Shown here: positions 9,356-17,423 of the stretch, piece after piece
Numbering within the stretch: position 1 is the stretch's first letter
Layout of the letters: every line of letters begins with the position of its first letter
Source: JAHBNG01 sp039028975
GTDB taxonomy: Bacteria; Chloroflexota; Anaerolineae; Caldilineales; Caldilineaceae
Direction of reading: 5' to 3'
Assembly (NCBI GenBank): GCA_039028975.1
Contig: JBCCHB010000042.1
Span: forward strand, 39,885-103,884
Length of the DNA: 64,000 nt
Notes under the pieces: model-generated
Database searches by the model: none
The model's input: the letters and a program-made list of their open reading frames with translations, nothing else
Told to the model about the DNA's origin: nothing
Translations under genes and position numbers: made by a program

Positions 9356-12115
9356 ATGATCCTCCTCACTACCAAGCTCCATGTTCCTAATCCAACAGGC
9401 AACATCTTGCCTCGCAACCACCTCTTTGAGCGTTTAGATAGAGCCGTAGATAATGGTCATCGGCTCACAGTGGTGACTGCACCGGCTGGCTTTGGCAAGA
9501 CAACGCTGGTCACAGCTTGGCTTGGCCTACACACTCCTTCCACTTCCCACCATGAGGTAGCTTGGGTCTCTCTCAACGATGGAGATAATGACGCCGCTCA
9601 GTTTATGGCTTACGTGGCTACAGCTCTTGATAAGGCATTCCCCAATCTAGCCCAAGAAGTCTTATCCCTCCTTCAAATGCCCCAATTGCCAACCATAGAG
9701 ACCATCCTGACTACGCTGATCAATTACATCGATGACAGTGAGCATCAACGGAGCATCCTGCTTGTGCTGGATGATTTTCACCTCATTGAAGATCAGACAA
9801 TCCATGATGGACTCTCCTTTTTACTCGATCATCTGCCACCCAATTTGCATATCATTGTGACAAGCCGGTCAGAGCCACCCTTGCCCCTATCCCGTTTGCG
9901 AGTGCGCAATCAGGTGACAGAGATTAACAGCGACGATCTGCGCTTCAATGCTGATGAGATTGGTGGTTTCTTCCAAGTGAGGGCGGGAATCGAACTGGCT
10001 CAACGTGATGCCTCACTGTTGGCAGAACGGACAGAAGGGTGGGCCGCCGCCCTGCAATTCGCGGCACTCTCTTTGCAAAACGGAGCCGATAACCGGATGA
10101 TCCAAAAGGTTATTGGTTCCCTAAATGGACGCAACCGGCAAATTGTCGACTATCTGTTGGCCGAAGTACTCGAGCAACAACGACCTGACCTCCAGCAATT
10201 TTTGCTGCGTACTTCGATCTTAGAGCGCATGACGGCCGAGCTGTGTACATCCCTAACCGGGCAGTCAAATGCTCAAGCTATGTTAGAAGCGCTAGATCGG
10301 GCTAATCTCTTTACCATTCCTCTGGATAATGAGCGACTTTGGTACCGTTATCATCACCTCTTTGCCGAGCTGCTGCGCAATCGACTGGAACAGCAAGCCG
10401 CGCTAGAAGAGGTGGAGACGCTTCATTTGACGGCAAGCCACTGGTTTGAGCAGAACGGGTACGTGGATGAGGCGATTGATCATGCCTTGGCCGTACAGGA
10501 TGAGGTGCGCACTGCTGCGCTTATTGAACCTCAACTCCAATACTTGCTATGGGGCCACGGAGTGGTTTCGCGGCTCTGGCGCTGGCTGGATCAGCTATCT
10601 GACGAGACCCTGCTGGCCCATCCTCGATTGGCCATTGCGGGCTGTTATTCCCACGTCCAATCTATCAACGTGGATGAATTTGAGCGCTATTTGTCGATTC
10701 TTGAACGAACGCCTGATTTACCGCCGGGTGTGTATGCGCAATACCTTACCGCGAAAGCTCTACTGACTGAGGCCAAAGGAGATGTAGATGCAGGGAAACA
10801 CCTAGCCCGGCAAGCCTTGGATGTGTTGCCTGATGATGATCCAGAGACCAAAGCCATTGTTCTCTTTGAGTCACATATTGTATTAGAGCGCTACCAATCA
10901 TGGACAACCATACGTCCATGGATGGTCGATGCACTGGACGCGGCCAAAACCAGTAATAATTACTATGTTGTCGGCTATCTCATGCGTTTTCTGGGCTGGA
11001 TAGCCATGGCCCGTGGTGAACGTCACCATGCCCTAGAGCTAGCCCATGAAGCATTGGAATTGACTAAGAATCAAGGTGGCCAGATGTTACCGGCTGCTGG
11101 CTTTGCCCATTTGAATTTGGGGGATATTTACCGTGAATGGGATGAGATTGAAAAAGCGACAGAGCACTACATGACAGCCATTGAAATCGGTAAAAAGGCG
11201 GGGCTGGCTGATGTCGTCATCGACGGCTCTACATCCTACATATTCCATCTGCTACGACAGAATAAATACCAAGATGCAGAACAAGAGAACGAGGCATTCA
11301 ATCAGTATGCTCATCAGTTGCGTCGATGGGGAGGGCGCATTGAGAAGGAGATCGCTAGGTGGGATGCTCTAGTTGCTCTCTACCGTGACGATTTGGAGAC
11401 CTTTGGTCGTTGGGCCGAAGAGACTGGTCTAACAATCGAGACGGCTGCAGAGCCAATCGATCCCATGCAGATTGCGCCCCACCTCGTTCGCTACTTACTG
11501 GCACTTAGCGAGCAGAATAATGATCTCTCATTACTTAGAGGAGTTCCTGAACTACTTGAAGACTTGATTAAAAGGTCACTGGCAATCGACTATATTAGCG
11601 CCGCCATCTGGTATGGCGTTCTGCTCATCCGTACCTATCAACAGCAAGATCAGATAGAGAAAGCTATCAACACGTTGACCCAGACTCTAGAGCGGGCAGA
11701 GCCGGGTGGCTTTATCCGCGTCTTCGTCGAAGCGAGTCCACAGATGGAAGCGCTTTTGCAGAATGTACAGACTCAAGGAATTCACACAGCATATGTAGCA
11801 CAGCTGCTCCAAGCATTTGAAAGTGACCGCACTAACGTAGCGACAAATGAGGGGGAATCAGTCCGCCAAGTATCCTCTGTTACAACACCCTATGCTATCA
11901 CGGTTAATGAACTCATCGAACCCCTGACCGAACGAGAAATCGAAGTGGTACAACTTGTAGTGGATGGGCTGAAAAATGCCGAGATTGCCGAAGAATTGAC
12001 TATCAGCATTGGCACGGTTAAGCGTCATCTCTCCAACATCTATGGCAAACTAGGGGTTGAGCATCGAACGCAAGCCATAAAGCGGATTCAAGAGTTAGGC
12101 CTCTTCAATAGGTAG
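9356..12115 (+). CDS. MalT-like LuxR-family transcriptional regulator
   Basis: The 919-residue protein is a large STAND-type regulator. Walker A is A-G-F-G-K-T-T at about residues 44-50, and Walker B is L-L-V-L-D-D-F near 140. A winged-helix region with the G-W-A-A-A-L-Q pattern follows, and a long series of TPR-like helices fills the middle. The last about 60 residues are a LuxR helix-turn-helix beginning L-T-E-R-E-I-E-V-V and containing G-T-V-K-R-H-L-S-N-I-Y. It should be an ATP-dependent activator triggered by a ligand or protein. It starts only 10 bp after the broken ABC gene. The target genes are unknown. The MFS exporter downstream is a guess because a 780-bp gap of repeats separates them. 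Confidence 0.9.
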   Translation: MILLTTKLHVPNPTGNILPRNHLFERLDRAVDNGHRLTVVTAPAGFGKTTLVTAWLGLHTPSTSHHEVAWVSLNDGDNDAAQFMAYVATALDKAFPNLAQEVLSLLQMPQLPTIETILTTLINYIDDSEHQRSILLVLDDFHLIEDQTIHDGLSFLLDHLPPNLHIIVTSRSEPPLPLSRLRVRNQVTEINSDDLRFNADEIGGFFQVRAGIELAQRDASLLAERTEGWAAALQFAALSLQNGADNRMIQKVIGSLNGRNRQIVDYLLAEVLEQQRPDLQQFLLRTSILERMTAELCTSLTGQSNAQAMLEALDRANLFTIPLDNERLWYRYHHLFAELLRNRLEQQAALEEVETLHLTASHWFEQNGYVDEAIDHALAVQDEVRTAALIEPQLQYLLWGHGVVSRLWRWLDQLSDETLLAHPRLAIAGCYSHVQSINVDEFERYLSILERTPDLPPGVYAQYLTAKALLTEAKGDVDAGKHLARQALDVLPDDDPETKAIVLFESHIVLERYQSWTTIRPWMVDALDAAKTSNNYYVVGYLMRFLGWIAMARGERHHALELAHEALELTKNQGGQMLPAAGFAHLNLGDIYREWDEIEKATEHYMTAIEIGKKAGLADVVIDGSTSYIFHLLRQNKYQDAEQENEAFNQYAHQLRRWGGRIEKEIARWDALVALYRDDLETFGRWAEETGLTIETAAEPIDPMQIAPHLVRYLLALSEQNNDLSLLRGVPELLEDLIKRSLAIDYISAAIWYGVLLIRTYQQQDQIEKAINTLTQTLERAEPGGFIRVFVEASPQMEALLQNVQTQGIHTAYVAQLLQAFESDRTNVATNEGESVRQVSSVTTPYAITVNELIEPLTEREIEVVQLVVDGLKNAEIAEELTISIGTVKRHLSNIYGKLGVEHRTQAIKRIQELGLFNR

Positions 12116-12281
12116 AGTGATGCAGGTAAATCAAAGCAGATTTAGAAGCCATATTCGTTCATTCTCTTCTCCAATTCTTCTCTCCAATCATTCTCTACAA
12201 CCTCTCTCTACAACCCCTCTCACAACCGAAATCAACCCCAAATGATCCATTAGTGGGATGTGGTTTCGTGCAAACATTCGT

Positions 12282-12545
12282 ATAATCAACTCGATAGTTG
12301 TGTTTTCTGACAGTTGTAAATTTGACAAGGGTTTGCGCAGTAAAAATGGTCAAAGTTGACGAAATATTAGCTTCATGACGCTCATTTTCATAGTCAACGC
12401 CGCATTTTGACCTACGAAATGTTGGATTCAGCTACTTTAGAGCATTGAAAACACATCTAATTAGCCTGAAATCAGCCAAAACCGGTTGAAAACCTTGTCA
12501 AATCTGAGTAACGCTCAAAACACAACAGTCGAGTAATCAAGTTAA
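12282..12545. repeat. Long imperfect inverted repeat (about 260 bp), MITE-like
   Basis: The left arm contains ACTCGATAGTTGTGTTTT and ATTTGACAAGG (12289-12333). The right arm (12491-12534) is its imperfect reverse complement, with CCTTGTCAAAT and AAAACACAACAGTCGAGT. A second, inner pair of arms (GGTCAAAGTTGAC and GTCAACGCCGCATTTTGACC) lies inside. No protein frame is visible. It fills part of the gap after the LuxR gene. The remaining bases from 12116 to 12281 show nothing recognisable beyond a CT-rich run. Confidence 0.7.
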
Positions 12546-12580
12546 TTCACAAATTACATTGGCTGATCTTAGCTATCGAT

Positions 12581-12806
12581 GGCCAGAAAAGCTCTGTCCT
12601 CCCTTCTTGAGATGGTTCAACCGGATCTCACGAGGTTGACAGAAAAAATGAACAGGGATTAGCCAGATTATTAAGATTAGAAGAGAAAACTCTTCGTACT
12701 CTTTAAAATCCTTGTTCCATAAAGTTGTCAACCTCATGAAATCCCAAAAAGCCCTTGAGATTTCCCTGGGTGGATGAGTCAAGAGTCGGGAAATGACTTT
12801 TCTGGC
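12581..12806. repeat. Family A repeat, copy A2, interrupted by a nested element
   Basis: The two ends, GGCCAGAAAAGCTCTGTCC and ACTTTTCTGGCG, match family A. The core is split after CTTGAGAT (12606-12613) and resumes at a second CTTGAGAT (12754-12761). Removing one repeat unit and the 140 bp between them restores a normal family A copy, close to copy A1. Confidence 0.85.
12614..12753. mobile_element. Nested 140-bp inverted-repeat insertion with 8-bp target duplication
   Basis: Both ends begin GG. About 10 bp further in they carry GATCTCACGAGGTTGACA on the left and TGTCAACCTCATGAAATC on the right, which are reverse complements at 16 of 18 positions. The similarity continues inward to AACAGGGATT and AATCCTTGTT. 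The perfect 8-bp direct repeat CTTGAGAT flanks it. It encodes no protein and looks like a non-autonomous transposon. Confidence 0.8.
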
Positions 12807-12895
12807 GAAGTATAAGACAGTCCACTAGTAAGATTTTGTCCAGAGTTTGCTTATTAAACCATATCCATTAGAGCGAATACCGACGGAGGCATCTT

Positions 12896-14248
12896 ATGTT
12901 ATCAACCTCTCAACCAGAACAAGCGCAAGAAGAGCAAAAGAGCTGGGCACTCCCCTTCTTCACCGTCTGGGGTGGACAAGCCCTCTCCATGCTCGGTAGT
13001 CGAGCGGCCAACTTTGCCCTCATCTGGTGGATTACCCAAGAGACCGGGTCTGCCGTGATATTAACAACATTGGCCATGGTGGCTTTTCTTCCGATGATCA
13101 TTCTAGGCCCCATTGGTGGTGCGCTGGTAGATGGCTGGAATCGCCGCCTGATCATGATCGGTGCCGACTTGGGAATTGCCTTAGCCACGGGGGGGCTAGC
13201 CATCATTTACTTAGCGGGGCAGATGCAGCTTTGGCACATCTTTGTGGTGACCTTTGTCAGCACTGCCCTCGGCGTCTTCCACGGAACCGCTATGATGGCC
13301 TCAACATCGCTCATGGTGCCAGAAGCACATCTAACCCGAGTGCAGGGTGCCAACCAGATGCTGCAAGGCTCCATGAATATCCTTGCTCCGGCCTTGGGTG
13401 CCCTGTTGGTCTCTCTTATGCCCCTACATTATATCTTGGGCATCGATGTATTGACGGCTGCTTTTTCCATTCTGCCTCTATTCTTTATTGCCATTCCGCA
13501 ACCGACAAAGGCTGGAGAGCCAAAGAGCATGGCTAATGCAGAAGAGACCAAACAGAGTATCTGGGAGGACGTTCGCTTTGGCATTCGTTACATCGTGGCT
13601 TGGCCTGGCCTGATGTTTGTGGTAGGTGCTGCTATGCTGCTAAATCTGTTGCTCAACCCTGCATTCACGCTGCTTCCGTTGCTGGTAACCGAGCACTTTG
13701 GTGGTGGGGCAGTCCTCCTGAGCTGGATGGAAGGGCTGTTTGGTGTTGGCATTATCAGCGGTGGACTCCTGATGGGGTTGTGGAGCGGTTCCAAGCGACG
13801 GATGCTGGCCTTGCCCTTAGGTGGCATAGCGGTTGGTATAGGTGTATTGGCTTTAGGAACGATTCCTTCCACCTTCTTTTGGGTCGCCTTGGTTTGCCCC
13901 GTGCTTGTCGGGCTGGGAATTGCCAATCTGGATGGGACGATTTTGGCTGCCTTACAAGCCAATGTGGAACCAGAGGTGCAGGGTCGAGTATTCACCGTGC
14001 TCTCAAGTGGTGCTCAAGCTATGACTCCTATCGGCCTGATTCTTGTCGGTCAAATCTCTCAGCGTTGGGGCGTACAGGTTCCCTTTATGATGGCCGGTCT
14101 GCTCATGTCCGTGATTGCCATAGTCCTACTCTTGACACCGGCCGTGATGCGGCTGCATGAAGGGAACCCAAATAAACAACCTACTGAAAAAGATACGCTT
14201 GAAAAGACGCCTGTTCTTGCACCAACTCCAGCGAGTTCGGCTACATAA
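12896..14248 (+). CDS. MFS transporter, macrolide-efflux-like
   Basis: The 450-residue protein has about 12 predicted membrane helices and the MFS cytoplasmic loop G-G-A-L-V-D-G-W-N-R-R between helices 2 and 3 (about residues 77-87). Its overall pattern resembles the MFS_3 or MefA-like exporters that are proton-driven pumps for drugs or other small molecules. The start at 12896 has GGAGG 6 nt upstream. A strong terminator follows at 14294. The cytoplasmic C-terminal tail is rich in Pro, Thr and Lys. The substrate cannot be read from the sequence. Confidence 0.87.
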   Translation: MLSTSQPEQAQEEQKSWALPFFTVWGGQALSMLGSRAANFALIWWITQETGSAVILTTLAMVAFLPMIILGPIGGALVDGWNRRLIMIGADLGIALATGGLAIIYLAGQMQLWHIFVVTFVSTALGVFHGTAMMASTSLMVPEAHLTRVQGANQMLQGSMNILAPALGALLVSLMPLHYILGIDVLTAAFSILPLFFIAIPQPTKAGEPKSMANAEETKQSIWEDVRFGIRYIVAWPGLMFVVGAAMLLNLLLNPAFTLLPLLVTEHFGGGAVLLSWMEGLFGVGIISGGLLMGLWSGSKRRMLALPLGGIAVGIGVLALGTIPSTFFWVALVCPVLVGLGIANLDGTILAALQANVEPEVQGRVFTVLSSGAQAMTPIGLILVGQISQRWGVQVPFMMAGLLMSVIAIVLLLTPAVMRLHEGNPNKQPTEKDTLEKTPVLAPTPASSAT

Positions 14249-14293
14249 TCAATTCTGTATTTGTGTAAACGAAGTATAAGCCAAGAAAGAGAT

Positions 14294-14330
14294 CCCCTGG
14301 CACATACGTGTCCAGGGGCTTTCTCTTTCC
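14294..14330 (+). terminator. Rho-independent terminator after the MFS gene
   Basis: CCCCTGGCACA pairs with TGTCCAGGGG, with one bulged base and a short loop, and is followed by CTTTCTCTTT. It lies 46 bp after the MFS stop codon. Confidence 0.85.
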
Positions 14331-14410
14331 TGAATTGAGTGCTAAAATTGTGAGTAGTCTTGGGGTAGAGGATAGTACTGCTTGACTAATGGCTGTTAAG
14401 GAGAAGCTAG

Positions 14411-14815
14411 ATGGCAATCACTGGTGAATGTTTTTGCGGCACAGTAAAATATCAGATCGAAGGCAAGCTACGTGACGCCCGATCCTGCCACTGCTCTCGC
14501 TGCCGAAAAGCGTTTAGCGGACAGGCATCAGCATATGCCTTGGTAGATCCGGATGAATTCAGTTGGACATCCGGAGAAGATCACCTGACATCCTATGTTG
14601 GCGAGCATGGCTTTGGTCTGCAATTTTGCAAGATCTGCGGTTCGACGCTTTGCGGCGTCTACAACGATGTACTACACGGTGTCACACTAGGGTGTGTTAA
14701 TGGTGAGCCTGATGTCGAGTTGGGCATGCACATATACGTTGGCTCCAAAGCAACCTGGGAAATAATCCCCCCTGGTGTACCTCAGTATGAAGAGGGGCCG
14801 CCAGGAGAAGCCTAA
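14411..14815 (+). CDS. GFA (CENP-V) family zinc-binding protein
   Basis: The 134-residue protein has the cysteine pattern of the GFA family: C-F-C-G near residues 7-10, C-H-C-S-R-C-R-K near 27-34 and F-C-K-I-C-G-S near 76-82. These residues bind two zinc ions in glutathione-dependent formaldehyde-activating enzyme and its many relatives. Most bacterial homologues have no proven reaction, so the name should not be taken as function. The start has AAGGAG upstream. It stands alone between the MFS terminator and a truncated aldolase gene. Confidence 0.88.
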   Translation: MAITGECFCGTVKYQIEGKLRDARSCHCSRCRKAFSGQASAYALVDPDEFSWTSGEDHLTSYVGEHGFGLQFCKICGSTLCGVYNDVLHGVTLGCVNGEPDVELGMHIYVGSKATWEIIPPGVPQYEEGPPGEA

Positions 14816-14871
14816 TAACAGAACTGAAAAACTTCACTCAAAGGAGAAGTATACTTGAAGGAGGGATAGGT

Positions 14872-15052
14872 ATGCTTAAACAAAAATTAGCCAACAACGA
14901 AACTGTCATCGGCAGTTGGGTCTCACTGACCGACCCGACAGTGGTCGAGATTCTTAGCCAAACAGGGTTCGATTTTTTGCTGGTAGATGGAGAACATGGT
15001 CCCATAAGCGAAGATGTGCTCAATAGCACCCTGATCGCAGCCAAAAGATGGA
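14872..15052 (+). pseudogene. N-terminal fragment of an HpcH/HpaI-type aldolase, cut at copy B2
   Basis: About 60 residues match the start of HpcH/HpaI aldolases (2-keto-3-deoxy sugar acid aldolases): N-E-T-V-I-G-S-W, T-D-P-T-V-V-E-I and D-F-L-L-V-D-G-E-H-G-P. The homology stops where repeat B2 begins at about 15053, and the frame ends inside and just after the repeat (15168). The missing 190 or so residues include the metal-binding and catalytic parts. The start has GGAGG upstream, so the fragment may still be translated. Confidence 0.78.
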
Positions 15053-15141
15053 ACTATACTGCGGTCGCTTTGAAAACAGGTGTTTTCCGAAGTTCTACCA
15101 GAGTAACCAAACACCTGTTTTCAAACGGAGCTGAGTATAAC
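15053..15141. repeat. Family B covarying palindrome, copy B2
   Basis: It runs from TATACTGCGGTCG to GAGCTGAGTATAA. Its arms GAAAACAGGTGTTT and AAACACCTGTTTTC are perfect reverse complements over 14 bases. It sits exactly between two gene fragments, the aldolase N-terminus and the serine hydrolase N-terminus. Confidence 0.9.
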
Positions 15142-15148
15142 ATAATTC

Positions 15149-15457
15149 ATGAACCAATGTGCTTCTGAAGAAGTCGGATTCTCTAGCCAACGTCTCCAAG
15201 TCATCGGCCAACAGATGGAAAAGTATATGGCGCAAGGTACCCTGGCCGGGGCCGTTAGCCTGATCTGCCTGGATGGCAAAATCTCCCATTTTGAATGCTT
15301 TGGCTATCGGGATGTGGCCAGCCAAACGCCCATGACTAGAGATTCGCTCTTTCGTATCTACTCAATGACCAAACCCGTGACGAGTGCGGCTCTAATGGTG
15401 CTGGTTGAAGAAGGTATAGTAGCGCTTCATCACCCAGTCTTGCGATTCTTGGTATAA
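15149..15457 (+). pseudogene. N-terminal fragment of a class C beta-lactamase-type serine hydrolase
   Basis: The 102 residues match the start of serine hydrolases of the beta-lactamase/EstB type. E-E-V-G-F-S-S-Q-R-L leads to F-R-I-Y-S-M-T-K-P-V-T-S, which contains the S-x-x-K nucleophile motif. Homology ends after the V-E-E-G-I-V-A-L helix and the frame stops at 15457, nine bases before repeat A3. The Y-x-N motif and the C-terminal two thirds are missing, so no activity is expected. Its start lies right after repeat B2. Confidence 0.82.
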
Positions 15458-15465
15458 ATATAGTT

Positions 15466-15550
15466 GGCCAGAAAAGTTCTGCCCTTCTTTTTTTGAATTA
15501 TCAAGCGCAGACTGAACAATAGCCGAGATAAGACTTTCCTGGCGAAGTAT
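15466..15550. repeat. Family A repeat, copy A3
   Basis: Ends GGCCAGAAAAGTTCTG and AAGACTTTCCTGGCG are flanked by TATAAATATA and AGTATATA. It lies directly after the truncated serine hydrolase. Confidence 0.85.
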
Positions 15551-15682
15551 ATAGCCATTCGAAGAATAATTTCCCTATCGTTGATAGCAATTTAGCCAGT
15601 CACAGCCATTCCGACAGAGTGAAGACAAGCCGAATTGCTGAAATGCTAAAGTGCTGAAACGCTGTTATATACTGGTAGAAAA

Positions 15683-16627
15683 ATGAGCAAGAAGTCAAAA
15701 TCAGTCTATGTAGTGGTCAAAGGACATGAGCCGGGCATCTATACCCAATGGTTTGGCGATCAAGGTGCCCAGGAACAAGTGACAGGTATCTCTGGTGCCA
15801 TATATAAAGGCTTCTATAATCGGGATGAAGCGATGGCCTGGCTCCGAGAGTTGGGCGAGGCAACCCTACAATCCCATGCTCCCGAGTTGCTGAAACTTAT
15901 CAATCAGAGTGCTAACGCGCCTCAAGGGGAATCCAAATTACCTAACGCTAATCATTCTCAAGCGACTAAATCGAAACCTGCTGAGTCTAAACCAGCCGAT
16001 TCCAAACCTGCTAAATCGAAGCCAGCCAAGTCCAAGCCTGCTGAGTCTAAACCAGCCAGATCGAAGCCCGCTAAGTCGAAGCCCGCTAAACCTAAGTCAA
16101 ACAAGTCGGAACAGGTTCAATCAAACGAGGTCGAGGCTTTTCTGAAGGCCGATAAGTATGTAATTCATACCGACGGCGGGGCCATCAGAAATCCAGGTCC
16201 AGGCGGGTATGGCGTGGTGTTGCGTTACCAAGAACATACCAAGGAACTCTCTGCTGGCTATCGCTTAACCACCAATAACCGCATGGAGTTGTTGGCCTGT
16301 ATTGAAGGCTTAAAGGCTATCAAGCTGGAGCGCCAGGTCATCCTCTATAGCGATTCCAAATATGTGGTAAATGGCATTCAAAAAGGATGGGCTAGGCGCT
16401 GGCGCTCCAATGGTTGGATGCGAAACGAAGAAGAAGAGGCCATCAACTCGGATCTATGGGCAGAGTTGCTGGAACTATGTGAACGACATCGGGTGCAATT
16501 GATCTGGGTCAAGGGCCATGCGGGTAATATGGATAATGAACGGTGTGATGAGTTGGCGACTGAGGCGATTCAGGGAGAGAATTTGCTCATCGACACAGTT
16601 TATGAGGAGAAACAGAGCGGAGGCTGA
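15683..16627 (+). CDS. rnhA: Ribonuclease HI with N-terminal RNase H1/viroplasmin domain and repeat linker
   Basis: The 314-residue protein has three parts. Residues about 7-60 are the RNase H1 N-terminal (caulimovirus viroplasmin-like) domain, with V-Y-V-V-V-K-G and G-F-Y-N-R-D-E-A, which binds RNA/DNA hybrids. Residues about 96-140 are a linker of five-residue units K-P-A-x-S repeated seven or more times, strongly basic. The catalytic RNase HI domain follows, with D164 (H-T-D-G-G), the M-E-L glutamate, the S-D-S-K aspartate and the late D near R-C-D-E-L-A. It cuts the RNA strand of RNA/DNA hybrids. No clear ribosome site precedes the ATG. Confidence 0.93.
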   Translation: MSKKSKSVYVVVKGHEPGIYTQWFGDQGAQEQVTGISGAIYKGFYNRDEAMAWLRELGEATLQSHAPELLKLINQSANAPQGESKLPNANHSQATKSKPAESKPADSKPAKSKPAKSKPAESKPARSKPAKSKPAKPKSNKSEQVQSNEVEAFLKADKYVIHTDGGAIRNPGPGGYGVVLRYQEHTKELSAGYRLTTNNRMELLACIEGLKAIKLERQVILYSDSKYVVNGIQKGWARRWRSNGWMRNEEEEAINSDLWAELLELCERHRVQLIWVKGHAGNMDNERCDELATEAIQGENLLIDTVYEEKQSGG

Positions 16628-16753
16628 GCCTGTCGAAGCCGACGCGGACCAAGTTACGGTTTTCATTCCGATACATGCGCTTATACAATCGCATCATGTA
16701 TCATGATCTTGCTGCAACCCGTCAACATGCAGCTAGCAGATATAAGTATACTT

Positions 16754-16834
16754 CACCAGAAAAGCCTTGTCCCGATTCGTGACCAATCCACTCTGGGAAA
16801 TTCCGATAAGAGTGGACAGAACTTTTTTGGCCAT
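16754..16834. repeat. Family A repeat, copy A4 (opposite orientation)
   Basis: Ends CACCAGAAAAGCCTTGTCC and GGACAGAACTTTTTTGGCC enclose CCACTCTGGGAAATTCCGA. Flanks are GTATACTT and CTGTATA. A frame running from 16703 through this copy into the Nudix gene is an accident of the repeat. Confidence 0.85.
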
Positions 16835-16864
16835 CTGTATATTGCCCTCTTTGTCGATCGAACT

Positions 16865-17326
16865 ATGCAAACCCAATTCACCAACACCACCCTCTGCTAC
16901 ATCCGTTCCAACGACCAGACCTTGATGCTGAGACGCGCCAAACGTGATTCCATGTATGGTAAATGGATTGTACCCGGTGGCAAGTTCGAGCCAGGTGAGA
17001 CGCCAGAAGAATGTGCAATTCGCGAATCCCTTGAAGAGACTGGCTTGACGCTAAATAAGGTTGATTTGCGGGGTATATTGACCTTTGTCAACGACCGTAC
17101 GTCGCCACGAATCAAGACGACGACTTGCTTTGTCTTTGAATGTTTCGACTTTCACGGTGCATTACAGGCGTCTGATGAAGGAGAATTGCGTTGGGTTGCA
17201 GATAGCGAAATGACGTCATTGGATATCCCCAGGAGTGACCAAACGTTTATCCCCTGGATTTATAATGACAGACGAACATTCTCAGCTAAGTTTAGAGCGG
17301 GTCTGCAAAGCGTTGTTTTCTTTTGA
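16865..17326 (+). CDS. Nudix hydrolase (MutT-like)
   Basis: The Nudix box is complete: G-G-K-F-E-P-G-E-T-P-E-E-C, then R-E-S-L-E-E-T-G-L, at about residues 38-60 counted from the ATG at 16865. The frame is open further upstream, but those codons come from repeat A4, and homology begins at M-Q-T-Q-F, so 16865 is the better start. The family hydrolyses nucleoside diphosphates linked to another group. The early segment around R-R-A-K-R-D-S-M resembles 8-oxo-dGTP diphosphatases and similar housecleaning enzymes, but the substrate is a guess. Confidence 0.85.
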   Translation: MQTQFTNTTLCYIRSNDQTLMLRRAKRDSMYGKWIVPGGKFEPGETPEECAIRESLEETGLTLNKVDLRGILTFVNDRTSPRIKTTTCFVFECFDFHGALQASDEGELRWVADSEMTSLDIPRSDQTFIPWIYNDRRTFSAKFRAGLQSVVFF

Positions 17327-17340
17327 AGAAGGTTGAAAAT

Positions 17341-17396
17341 CGTAAGTGCTGCTTGAAGCTGCCCCGGACTCCATGCGGCTTCAAGCAGCACCTACG
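17341..17396. terminator. Long hairpin between convergent genes, likely bidirectional terminator
   Basis: CGTAAGTGCTGCTTGAAGC pairs with GCTTCAAGCAGCACCTACG with one mismatch. It lies between the ends of the convergent Nudix and CcdA genes. There is no long T run, so it could also be a dispersed repeat. Confidence 0.65.
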
Positions 17397-17423
17397 GATT
17401 AATTGATTTCGCCTACATGTTGG

